A stretch of DNA of 64,000 bases from Vulcanimicrobiota bacterium. Lineage in GTDB: Bacteria; Vulcanimicrobiota; Xenobia; Xenobiales; JADMJV01. This document shows, one piece after another, positions 48,766-56,518 of this stretch. The stretch lies in the NCBI GenBank assembly GCA_017307785.1, contig JAFKGI010000027.1, forward strand, positions 1-64,000, read 5' to 3'. The notes below the pieces were generated by a model. The model was not told the DNA's origin. It searched no databases and saw only the letters and a list, made by a program, of their open reading frames with translations. Position 1 is the stretch's first letter. Every line of letters starts with the position of its first letter. The translations under genes and the position numbers were made by a program.

Positions 48766-48957
48766 GAAAATGGTATCCTAGGCGAGCCCCGCGGTCTCCT
48801 CCAGAGGATAGGACAATTGGGATAATTGTCTGAGTGGAATTCGTACCCCCGGCACCCGGTACTCGAGTAATACCCTCCAGGTACCTGTCACTCTGTCTCG
48901 GTACTACCGTCGTCACTAAAGTGAGGATACAAGCTTTCCGTTCGGAGGTCACAATCC

Positions 48958-49113
48958 ATGGCTACTTTCCTGGCATTCAGAGTCCCCAAAAGACTACATC
49001 ACCAGAGTCTCCCGAACGAAGCTTGGGTTTCCCGCGCAGGTTCGTTCCAGCAACTCTTCAATCGCCTCGCCGAGTCCGGCTCGGACGAGAGTCGGGGGGA
49101 ACGGGGCGAGTAA
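48958..49113 (+). CDS. Small ORF (51 aa) with strong ribosome site and terminator
   Basis: Begins MATFLAFRVPKRLHHQSLPN and ends with ESRGERGE. A perfect GGAGG (48943-48947) stands 10 bases before ATG 48958, and a Rho-independent terminator follows at 49139, making a self-contained unit in an otherwise gene-poor gap. No family recognised. A second perfect stem GGGGCGAG/CTCGCCCC overlaps the stop codon. Confidence 0.5.
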   Translation: MATFLAFRVPKRLHHQSLPNEAWVSRAGSFQQLFNRLAESGSDESRGERGE

Positions 49114-49138
49114 CGGACCTCGCCCCGACCCGTCTCCC

Positions 49139-49172
49139 AGGCCGCCTCTCCTCGAGGCGGCCTCTTTCTTTT
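49139..49172 (+). terminator. Rho-independent terminator
   Basis: AGGCCGCCTC (49139-49148) and GAGGCGGCCT (49154-49163) form a perfect 10-bp stem around TCCTC, followed by CTTTCTTTT. Confidence 0.85.
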
Positions 49173-49173
49173 A

Positions 49174-49208
49174 GGAGAGAGGGGGAGGTTGGGGAGAGGT
49201 GGAGAGGG
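49174..49208 (+). repeat. Purine-rich dispersed repeat, copy C
   Basis: Reads GGAGAGAGGGGGAGGTTGGG and continues GAGAGGTGGAGAGGG. Same core as copies A, B and D. With copy D on the opposite strand it frames only a terminator hairpin, no gene. Confidence 0.8.
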
Positions 49209-49221
49209 CTCGGCAGTACGT

Positions 49222-49255
49222 AAAAAAAGGCACCGCTGATGCGGCGCCTTTTTTC
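49222..49255. terminator. Bidirectional terminator hairpin
   Basis: AAAAAAGGC-A-CCGC pairs with GCGG-C-GCCTTTTTT around a TGAT loop with a single A/C mismatch. A and T tracts flank it, allowing termination in both directions, mainly for the minus-strand gene ending at 49325. Confidence 0.85.
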
Positions 49256-49286
49256 TAGAGTGAGTGCAGGCCTACGGAAAAAGCCT

Positions 49287-49318
49287 CACCCTCTCCCCAA
49301 TCCCTCCCCCTCTCTCCC
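49287..49318 (-). repeat. Purine-rich dispersed repeat, copy D (inverted)
   Basis: On the complement reads GGGAGAGAGGGGGAGGGATT and then GGGGAGAGGGTG. It stands 7 bases from the stop of the Gly-rich gene and faces copy C. Confidence 0.8.
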
Positions 49319-49324
49319 GAAGGC

Positions 49325-49816
49325 CTAGACGAGGCCGCCGAGGGGGCTGGCGGCACCCAGGCCACCACCGGGGGCGAAACCGGCGCTGCCCATCATCTGA
49401 GCCATCTGCAGGTTGCGCTGCTGTTCCGCTGCCGCTTGCAGCGGGTCGGCCGCGCCGAAGCTGTTGCCCAGACCGCCGAGCAGCGAGCCGCCGCCCAGTC
49501 CGCCCAGACCGCCACCGAGGCTGCCCGTTTGCTGATCCACCCAATTTTTGGCGCTGCCGAGGTCCAGACCGGGGACCTGGTTGATGTTGGCACCGGGAGC
49601 AACTCCACCACCGAGGCCACCGGCACCGCCGGCTCCACGCATCGAGCCCATCTGCTGCTCGACCCAGTTCTTGGCGCTGCCGCTGTCGAGGCCGGGAACC
49701 TGATTCAGGTTGGCCTGGAGTCCACCGCCGAGGCCCATGCCGCCGCCGCGCATTTGAGCCATCTGCTGGTCAATCCAGGAAGTATCGCCCAGTCCACCGC
49801 CCATTCCCATCGCCAT
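49325..49816 (-). CDS. Gly-rich protein with internal repeats
   Basis: 163 residues, Gly, Met, Gln and Ala rich, no signal peptide. The unit N-x-N-Q-V-P-G-L-D-x-G-S-A-K-N-W-V-x-Q-Q-x-G-S occurs twice (at ~38 and ~78), and a shorter relic TSWIDQQMAQMRGGG lies near the start. The C-terminal third (AADPLQAAAEQQRNLQMAQMM) is helical. No family recognised; it might be a self-assembling or secreted structural protein. Confidence 0.65.
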   Translation of the reverse strand: MAMGMGGGLGDTSWIDQQMAQMRGGGMGLGGGLQANLNQVPGLDSGSAKNWVEQQMGSMRGAGGAGGLGGGVAPGANINQVPGLDLGSAKNWVDQQTGSLGGGLGGLGGGSLLGGLGNSFGAADPLQAAAEQQRNLQMAQMMGSAGFAPGGGLGAASPLGGLV

Positions 49817-49945
49817 TGTCGTCGCCCTCGTTCCGTAATCTTGTCTACCCTTAAAATATACTTAAAAGGATTGGCCGAGTTATGACCGCCATGTCATGAA
49901 ATTGCTACCGATGTTAACAAAGCTCGTTTGTTTGTTTCCAGGGCG

Positions 49946-51637
49946 TTACAAGTGACCCAAAAACGACCCCTCCAGGCGCCCGGCCCGGTCGTGAAGTACC
50001 TTCCAGCCTATCGGTGCCTGACCGGCTCGCACCACCCAGCTCACCTTGATCCGGTAGTCGTTGGCATCTCCCTTGTGCCAGAGCGGGGAAACCGGTCGGC
50101 TGCAAATCCCCTCCAACTGGCCTAGCTGCTGCTCGCGCTTGCCTTCCACCAGTTCCGCATAACCGCTCAACTCGACGCGTAGACCGCGCAACAGCTTGCC
50201 TTCCAGGGCCTTCTGCGAGCCGTAACTGGGCAACCAGCCGGCGTTATCGATGACCAGTTCCAGTCGATAAAGGTCCTCTCCCAGCCCGATCTGGCGCTGT
50301 TCCGCCAACACCAGTCGCGGATTGGCCTGAGCCAACCAGATGACCCAACGGCTCAGGGGCTCCAATTCCGCCTTCAGGAATTCCGCTGGAGGATTTCGAA
50401 ATAAATAAAACATATCCCAGCCGCCGATTTCCACCGCCCCCAGATCCGGGTGCTCAAAAGCCTGCCAGTCCACGAAACCGCGTCCACCCAAATGCTCATC
50501 GCAAAATTTCAGGAGCTGGATTTCCTCCGCGATGGGATGCTCTTCGAACCATTTGATAAAGCGATGTTCACCCCGCTTGGCCTGACGGTCCAGACCTTGT
50601 GTGATGCCCGCTTTGCGCAGCACGGACCAGATCTCCACCGTCCAAGAATAAGCTCCCAACGTCTCATAAACCCAGTCATCAAAGGTGCCGGTGATGTCAT
50701 CCTTGGGAGAGTAGCGAAAGTCGTGATAGACGCACAGCAGCGGATAGCCGGTCCAGTGGCTGCCGCGCTCTCCAAAATATTTGAAGTTGTCCAGGTCCCC
50801 TTTGGGCAGCGATTCGTCCGGCTCGGTGCTGTAAGGCCGCAGAATGACCCCGGAAAAGGTATGGAAAGTAATCGCCTGACAAACGTTGCGATGCTTCATC
50901 AGAAAGTCGACGCAGTGGCGCACTTCCGGTTCGCTGGCCGGGTAGGGTCCGGCCCCGGCCTGCTGATGTTCTCCGCGCCACTTGTGGGGGAAATTCCGGT
51001 TCAGGTCTAGAGCCTGTAACGGTGGCGCGTTCTGCTGAAGGTGGGCATCGTAGTCGCCCCGCCAACGGCCTTCGGGAAGCAGGCGATAGAAGGTGCCCTG
51101 GCGGTCCTCCACCTCGCGGCGAACCATCAGACGCCCATCCTCGCTGCTCGCCTTCCAGGCTCCCCGAGGGTCCGGGACCCGCATCCAGAGCAACTTGCCG
51201 TTGCCGTCCACGTCATGCGGCTCCACCCCGCTGCCGACCGGATCGCTGAAAGGATACTCACGCACCGAGCTTCTCAGGAAGCGTGGATCTTGAGACAGGG
51301 CCAGCTCGGCTCCATCCGGACAGAGCCTGGGCACCAGGTAGAAGGCCACTTCGCCCAGCAACTCGGTGTGTTTCTCCACCAGCTCCAGCAGCAGGTGCAG
51401 GCAGGCGTTGGTGCCCGACAACTCGGAGGCGTGGAGGTTGCCGTCCACCCAGACAGCGGAACGGTCCAGGTCCTGGCCGGTCTCGAAGTCAGTCACGGTC
51501 AGACACCAGAGAGGCCTGCCTTCGTGACTGTCCCCCAGGCTGCTGAGCCGAACCCAGCGCGGCCATCGCTCGGCGGCCGCCCGCACCCACTGGGTCAACT
51601 CTTCGAAGTTCAAATACTGTTGGGTGATGTCGATCAT
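49946..51637 (-). CDS. M14-family zinc carboxypeptidase
   Basis: 563 residues from ATG 51637, which has CGGAG 9 bases upstream; an ATG at 51667 would overlap the preceding gene. Zinc ligands His and Glu in GNLHASELSG (about 69 and 72), the substrate-binding LDLNRNFPHKW, the third ligand His in ITFHTFSGVI and the catalytic Glu in YSWTVEIWS are all present. The C-terminal ~150 residues are a beta-sandwich-like extension. It cleaves C-terminal amino acids or peptidoglycan peptides. No signal peptide. Two bases after the HerA-like gene. Confidence 0.9.
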   Translation of the reverse strand: MIDITQQYLNFEELTQWVRAAAERWPRWVRLSSLGDSHEGRPLWCLTVTDFETGQDLDRSAVWVDGNLHASELSGTNACLHLLLELVEKHTELLGEVAFYLVPRLCPDGAELALSQDPRFLRSSVREYPFSDPVGSGVEPHDVDGNGKLLWMRVPDPRGAWKASSEDGRLMVRREVEDRQGTFYRLLPEGRWRGDYDAHLQQNAPPLQALDLNRNFPHKWRGEHQQAGAGPYPASEPEVRHCVDFLMKHRNVCQAITFHTFSGVILRPYSTEPDESLPKGDLDNFKYFGERGSHWTGYPLLCVYHDFRYSPKDDITGTFDDWVYETLGAYSWTVEIWSVLRKAGITQGLDRQAKRGEHRFIKWFEEHPIAEEIQLLKFCDEHLGGRGFVDWQAFEHPDLGAVEIGGWDMFYLFRNPPAEFLKAELEPLSRWVIWLAQANPRLVLAEQRQIGLGEDLYRLELVIDNAGWLPSYGSQKALEGKLLRGLRVELSGYAELVEGKREQQLGQLEGICSRPVSPLWHKGDANDYRIKVSWVVRAGQAPIGWKVLHDRAGRLEGSFLGHL

Positions 51638-51639
51638 GA

Positions 51640-53958
51640 TCAAAGTCTCCGAGTCACTGGTATCCACAAAATTCCAAAGCGATTGAGGCGAATATCGTTG
51701 CGGTCGAGACGCACCGGCCTGGCCTCGACCCTGGTGCGTGCTGCTCCCTCTTTGGCCTCGATGGCCTCCACCTGAGCCTGTAGTTGCTCTTGCACCTCGT
51801 TCAGCTTTTGCTGCACCAGGGCCAGTTCACTCTGACCCTGTTGCACGCGGTCTTTGGCGCTGCTGCTGCGATGATGAGAACTGATGGCGGTATTGAGAGA
51901 ACGCTTGCTGCCCGTGAAAAAGCCCAGCACCGCCGCTCCTGCTTTCCACAGCGACTCGCTCTGGCGACGGTCCGACTCGTTGCGCAGGTTGTCGAGTTTG
52001 CTTTCGTGTCGCGCCAGGCGCTCCTGAAGCGTGGCCACCTCGCGATCCACCTTGGCGTGCAGTTTGCTCAACTGAGCGTCGATGCGCTCCTGAATCGCCT
52101 CCTCGACGCGTGCCCGAAACTCATCCTCGCTTTCGCCTCCCGCCCCGTAGAGCTTGAGGTCCGCCTGGATCCACTGACTGCTGGTGACACGGCGGAACAC
52201 ATCGTCGAGCATGGCCTGCTGGGCGGCTTTGAACTCTCTGGCCTCATCAAAACTGGTGGGCAAAGGCTCATAGACGGCCGGCCGCTCCCAAGAATTCAGC
52301 AGGTCGGATGGCTCCAGCTCCAGGCGCAGCCAGCGCTCCGGGAGCCTCTCACCCAGAGGAAAGAAGAGATAGTGATGGAGTTCATCCAGCAAAAACCCGC
52401 CTCTGTCCTCGTCAAAACGCAGCACCACTTCGCCCCACAGGGCGGGCCTCCAGCTGAGCAGACCATCGCCGCGGGCCGCCTGTCCGAAGGACTCCAGTTG
52501 GGAGCCCAGGCGAGCACTGAAGACCACCTCCGGATCCAGGAAAGCCTGAGCAAATCCCGCCGGCAGAGGAGGCACATGATTGTGACCACTGGCCACAGCC
52601 GGAGCGGACGGGGGCGCCTGAGCGGGAGCCTCTGGAGCCGGCTGTAAGCGCGGAAGTTCGGCCCTGGTCAGCGGCCCCCGCAGCCAACAAAGCGTATTGC
52701 GAGTCACCAACCTGCGGGCCTGAGCTCCGCCCGCCTTGAAGAGAAAGTGCCTGGGTTGCAGTTGCTCGAACTCTTGCTTGAGGGCAGCCGCGTCCAATCC
52801 GGCCTGGGCCAACAGCAGCCCGTCGGCGACGCGCTCGCGGTCCTGGCCCGTTTGCAGGCGTCCGATCCACCAGTTGGAGGTGTTGGAAAGTCCCTTGTAG
52901 TCGAGGTCCACCGGATTCTGAGTGGCCAGCACCACCCCCAGACCCACCGCGCGGCTCTGCTTCAACAAAGTCAGCAGGGGCGGCTTGGAAGCCGGACTGG
53001 CCGGATGCGGCGGCATGTAGCCTGCCACCTCATCAAAATAGAGCAGGGCTTTCAGCTGAGAACTGCCCGACAAGGTGCGTGTCCAGGCCAGCACCCGGTG
53101 GAGCAGTAACGAGACAAAAAACATCCGCTCCGAATCGCTGAGGTGAGCCAGATAGAAAAGGTTGACCGGAATCTTGCCATCGGCGGGTGGGCGCAGCAAG
53201 GCGGCCGGGTCGAGCGCCTCCCCCTGGCTCCAGGCCGAGAAACTGGTGGAGGCCAGCAAAGAATTGAACTGCATGGCCAGTTGCAGGCGCTGGTCGGCGG
53301 GATAGAAGGTGTCCAACGGAAAGACGCCCACCTTCTTGAAAGGCGGATCGACCAGGCGCAACACCAGGTCCTCCAGCTTCAGGTCTAAACCCGCCTCCCA
53401 GGCCTGATCGACGATTTGCCCCAGGACCAGCGCCTGCGGGCTGCGCAGCGGATCAGCACTGACTCCTACCAGCGCCAGCAGCCCTTGAATCATGCCCGAG
53501 ATCAGCTGAGCGCGAGCTTCCGAGTCCGCCAGCACCTCTGGAGCGGGCCGACGGAAGCTCCCGAGCAAGTCGAGGGAGCGGCCCGAGCGCGAGCCCGGGG
53601 TAAAGATCCTCAGGTCCAGTCGGTCGCGCAGACCGGCGACCTGCGAGGGGCCGATACCCGCCTGCAGTCGCTCCTTCTGCAGTCGCGTGGCCAGAGCTTC
53701 CGCGTCCTGACCTGGCTCCAGCCAGGGCGCCAACTGCTCAGCCCGGCATTCGGGGAAGAGCAAACCCAGGTTGGTAAGGTCTCCCTTGGGGTCGAGCACG
53801 AGCAGCGGCACGCCCGCCTGCACCAGTTCCTCCAACAACCCGATGGCCAGACCCGTCTTGCCGGAGCCGGTCATTCCGAAGATCACTCCGTGGGTCGTCA
53901 ACTGTCCGGAATCCAGCTGAATCGGCTCGTCAGAACCCTTTCCTATCTTCAATTGCAT
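51640..53958 (-). CDS. HerA-like/DUF853-type P-loop ATPase with coiled-coil tail
   Basis: 772 residues. Walker A GMTGSGKTGLAIG (28-40), LLVLDPKGDL after strand 2, Walker B-like ALLYFDEVAGYMPP, and the sensor ATQNPVDLDYKGLSNTSNWWIGRLQ are typical of HerA/FtsK-like helicases and of bacterial ATP-binding proteins with this layout. The last ~200 residues are a long coiled coil (LQERLARHESKLDNLRNESDR, KDRVQQGQSELALVQQKLNEVQEQLQ). Its job may be DNA or protein pumping, or nuclease partner work. Coupled to the carboxypeptidase. Divergent from the kinase at 54009. Confidence 0.85.
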   Translation of the reverse strand: MQLKIGKGSDEPIQLDSGQLTTHGVIFGMTGSGKTGLAIGLLEELVQAGVPLLVLDPKGDLTNLGLLFPECRAEQLAPWLEPGQDAEALATRLQKERLQAGIGPSQVAGLRDRLDLRIFTPGSRSGRSLDLLGSFRRPAPEVLADSEARAQLISGMIQGLLALVGVSADPLRSPQALVLGQIVDQAWEAGLDLKLEDLVLRLVDPPFKKVGVFPLDTFYPADQRLQLAMQFNSLLASTSFSAWSQGEALDPAALLRPPADGKIPVNLFYLAHLSDSERMFFVSLLLHRVLAWTRTLSGSSQLKALLYFDEVAGYMPPHPASPASKPPLLTLLKQSRAVGLGVVLATQNPVDLDYKGLSNTSNWWIGRLQTGQDRERVADGLLLAQAGLDAAALKQEFEQLQPRHFLFKAGGAQARRLVTRNTLCWLRGPLTRAELPRLQPAPEAPAQAPPSAPAVASGHNHVPPLPAGFAQAFLDPEVVFSARLGSQLESFGQAARGDGLLSWRPALWGEVVLRFDEDRGGFLLDELHHYLFFPLGERLPERWLRLELEPSDLLNSWERPAVYEPLPTSFDEAREFKAAQQAMLDDVFRRVTSSQWIQADLKLYGAGGESEDEFRARVEEAIQERIDAQLSKLHAKVDREVATLQERLARHESKLDNLRNESDRRQSESLWKAGAAVLGFFTGSKRSLNTAISSHHRSSSAKDRVQQGQSELALVQQKLNEVQEQLQAQVEAIEAKEGAARTRVEARPVRLDRNDIRLNRFGILWIPVTRRL

Positions 53959-54008
53959 CGTGCAGCCTCCAGGGGGGACCCCTTCGCCCCGAGCCGAACC
54001 TTCCTCTT

Positions 54009-55898
54009 GTGGACAGCACCGAGCGCGAGCTCCGCAGCCTGGTCACCCGCGAGGCCAGCCGCGAGATGGCCAACGTTTCCCCCTGGGGGGCAGCGATGGC
54101 CTATCCTCTGATGGCTGTGTTGTGCGGCATGGCCGGCGACCTGGCGGTAGAAAAACCGCGGGCTCTGACCGCGATTACGCTCGTGCTGCTGGCGGCGGGA
54201 GTGCTGCGCGGCCTGGCCGGCCGTCTCTACCTGCGCTCCGCCGAGGGGCCGCTCGAAGACAGCTATCGCTGGCTCTTTCGCGCCAGCGTCTGGTTGGTGG
54301 CGCTGCTCTGGGGCCTCTTCGCCGGCTGGGCGCTGTGGCTACATCCGCATGACTTTACCGGTCTGAGCTTCCTCTTGTGCACGGTTGGAATCGTGGCTGG
54401 AGCCACCTACACGCTCACGGCCGACCGACTGACCCTGGCCGGCTACCTGCTGGCCATGATCGGTCCCTGCAGCCTGATTCTTTGCAGCCGCGGCGATGCC
54501 CAGCAGGTCTTTTCCGGCGGGGTCGTTTTCACATTTCTCATCTTTTCCTGGGTTACCGGTCGCCACCACAATCGCAGACTGATCGACTCCTTGGTGAGCC
54601 GCTCCATTCAGCAGGCCCAAACGGCCAGGCTAGAAGGGGCCGAGAAAGAGCTGCGGCGCCTGCTCGACCAGGAAATCGAGCAAAAGCGCCTGCTGGAGGA
54701 GCGCAACCAATCGCTGCTAGGAGCGCGACGCTCGGCCGATTCGGCCAATCGAGCCAAAAGCGATTTTCTGGCCTCCATGTCTCACGAGATTCGCACGCCC
54801 ATGAACGCCATCGTCGGGCTCTCGGAACTGTTGCTCGACACCAAGCTCGATGAGCAGCAACGCAACTGGCTGGGCAGCGTAAATTCTTCTTGCAATTCGC
54901 TGCTCACGCTGATCAGCGACATTCTCGACCTGTCTAAAATTGAAGCCGGTCGCATGGAGCGCCAGCGCAAGAAATTCCAGCCTGCCGCACTCATCAAAGA
55001 AGTCCTGGATCTGATGGGACCCTTGGCCGGGCAGAAGAAAATCACCGTCGAGGGTGACCTTTCGCCAAACATTCCGGAAATGGTGATGGGCGACTCGCAG
55101 AAGCTTCGCCAGGTGCTGCTCAACCTGCTGGGCAACGCGGTCAAATTTACTCGCGAGGGCGGAATCCGGTTGCGCGCCGACTGGCTGGACGGCCACCTGC
55201 GAGTGCGCGTGCAGGACAGCGGCATCGGCATCCCCCCCAAAAAGCTGGCCAGTATCTTCGAGCCCTTCAGTCAGGTCGACGCCTCCTCCACCCGCAGCTA
55301 CGCCGGAACCGGCTTGGGCCTGGCCATCTCGAGGCAATTGGTGGAACTGCTGGGGGGTCGGTTGTGGGTCGAAAGCCAGCGCAATGTGGCCGGCGCTCCT
55401 CCGCCCCATTGGAAGCTGGAGGAGCATTCGACGGGCTGCGTCTTCTGGATTGAATTGCCTCTGGAACTGGTGGTCAGCGACCTGGATTCGGCGGCGCGCG
55501 TGCTGGAAGACCCCGTGCTGATGGAAAACACCCGGATCCTGGTAGCCGAAGACAACCCCATGAACCAGCGGGTCATCCTGGCACTGCTGGAACGCTTCCA
55601 TCAGCAGGCCGATGTGGTCGAGACGGGCCTGGCCGCCGTCGAGGCTTGTCGCCGCAACCACTATGACCTCATCTTCATGGACCTGCAGATGCCGGAACTG
55701 GATGGCCTCGAGGCCACCGGGCAGATCCGCACTCTGGGCCCTGCTCGTCAGCCCTACATCGTAGCCCTGACCGCCAACGCCTTTGAGGATGACCGTCAGC
55801 GCTGTTTGGCAGCGGGGATGAATGACTACCTGAGCAAACCGGTGCGCCGCCAACAGCTTTCCCTGGCCCTCCATCAGTATCTGCTGGCTACCCGCTAA
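54009..55898 (+). CDS. Hybrid sensor histidine kinase
   Basis: 629 residues from GTG. About six membrane spans up to residue 185 (AYPLMAVLCGMAGDLAV, LVALLWGLFAGWALWLH, YLLAMIGPCSLILC) form a membrane-embedded sensor without a periplasmic domain. A coiled coil leads to HisKA with SHEIRTPMNAIVGLSELLL, the ATPase boxes NAVKFTREGG, DSGIGIPPKK, FEPFSQVDASSTRSYAGTGLGLAIS, and a C-terminal receiver with Asp in LIFMDLQMPELDGLEATG and Lys in DYLSKPVR. Similar in core to the kinase at 46576, without its own HPt. Confidence 0.92.
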   Translation: MDSTERELRSLVTREASREMANVSPWGAAMAYPLMAVLCGMAGDLAVEKPRALTAITLVLLAAGVLRGLAGRLYLRSAEGPLEDSYRWLFRASVWLVALLWGLFAGWALWLHPHDFTGLSFLLCTVGIVAGATYTLTADRLTLAGYLLAMIGPCSLILCSRGDAQQVFSGGVVFTFLIFSWVTGRHHNRRLIDSLVSRSIQQAQTARLEGAEKELRRLLDQEIEQKRLLEERNQSLLGARRSADSANRAKSDFLASMSHEIRTPMNAIVGLSELLLDTKLDEQQRNWLGSVNSSCNSLLTLISDILDLSKIEAGRMERQRKKFQPAALIKEVLDLMGPLAGQKKITVEGDLSPNIPEMVMGDSQKLRQVLLNLLGNAVKFTREGGIRLRADWLDGHLRVRVQDSGIGIPPKKLASIFEPFSQVDASSTRSYAGTGLGLAISRQLVELLGGRLWVESQRNVAGAPPPHWKLEEHSTGCVFWIELPLELVVSDLDSAARVLEDPVLMENTRILVAEDNPMNQRVILALLERFHQQADVVETGLAAVEACRRNHYDLIFMDLQMPELDGLEATGQIRTLGPARQPYIVALTANAFEDDRQRCLAAGMNDYLSKPVRRQQLSLALHQYLLATR

Positions 55899-55900
55899 AC

Positions 55901-55932
55901 AAAAAAGGCCCGCCTTGCAGCGAGCCTTTTTT
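55901..55932. terminator. Bidirectional terminator
   Basis: AAAAAAGGC (55901-55909) and GCCTTTTTT (55924-55932) pair, with an inner CGC/GCG stem. It separates the kinase gene from the convergent gene at 55946. Confidence 0.85.
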
Positions 55933-55945
55933 GATCCTGGTCTTC

Positions 55946-56329
55946 TTAAGCGAAGGGGAGAGAGCGAGCCCAGTTGGCCAGGCGCTCGGCTTCGGCAGTC
56001 GACAGGTCGGCCGGAAGCACCAGCTCGATCTGGTAGCCGGGACGAATCCACAGCTGGTGCTCGAGCACGCCGCGCGGACGCTCGGCGCGGGGCTTGGCGA
56101 CGGGGGTGGGGGCGACGGCCTGCGCGCGCGGAGCGGGCTCCGGAGCTTTCACCGCCGGCTTGCGGCCCCGGTTGGAACTCTTTTTGCTGGCGCCCAGGAT
56201 GGCTTCGATCACATCCTCACGGCGCTCTACTTCTTTAGCGATTTGAGCGGCCGACAAGCCGCGCTCCGAAAGTGCGTGAATTCTTTCGCGGTCGGCCGAG
56301 CTGAGCCGGCCTCGTTTACTCATTACCAT
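55946..56329 (-). CDS. Small helix-turn-helix protein with Pro/Ala linker
   Basis: 127 residues (125 from the second ATG at 56323). Residues 3-50 (KRGRLSSADRERIHALSERG then LSAAQIAKEVERREDVIEAIL) form a homeodomain-like HTH. A Pro/Lys/Ala-rich linker (SSNRGRKPAVKAPEPAPRAQ) joins it to a small domain (VLEHQLWIRPGYQIELVLPADLSTAEAERLANWARSL) that may be a dimerisation or ligand part. The HTH resembles 2857-3222. Likely a DNA-binding regulator. It lies alone. Confidence 0.7.
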   Translation of the reverse strand: MVMSKRGRLSSADRERIHALSERGLSAAQIAKEVERREDVIEAILGASKKSSNRGRKPAVKAPEPAPRAQAVAPTPVAKPRAERPRGVLEHQLWIRPGYQIELVLPADLSTAEAERLANWARSLPFA

Positions 56330-56518
56330 TTAAAGCGAGACTCCCTAATTTGCGATAAATCCATTAGACACCATTTGGCGGTAATTGCATTAATACGATT
56401 CTACTAAAGTGGTTACCCTAAAAGCAACCAGGAAAACTTGGGGACCTGCCAACCGGGCTCAAAAGCCCACAAACAAAGGGCTCAACGCAGGGACTATAGG
56501 AAAAACCGCCAAGAAACT
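56330..56518. other. AT-richer gap with a small hairpin
   Basis: Between the two minus-strand genes. It holds the promoter region of the HTH gene (AT-rich 56335-56420) and the hairpin GGGCT-caaa-AGCCC (56456-56469), which may end the protease transcript but lacks a clear U-tract. No ORF with support. Confidence 0.4.

Noticed and set aside
48834..49223. 129-codon plus frame overlapping the 51-residue ORF
   Set aside because: It lacks a ribosome site, runs through a terminator hairpin and a dispersed repeat, and has no motif.
39984..49318. Purine-rich repeats as a CRISPR array
   Set aside because: Only four copies, in two inverted pairs, with unequal spacing and no cas genes.
56420..56518. 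Possible riboswitch in the gap after the clostripain gene
   Set aside because: Only a small hairpin was found; none of the known c-di-GMP, TPP or cobalamin core patterns is visible.
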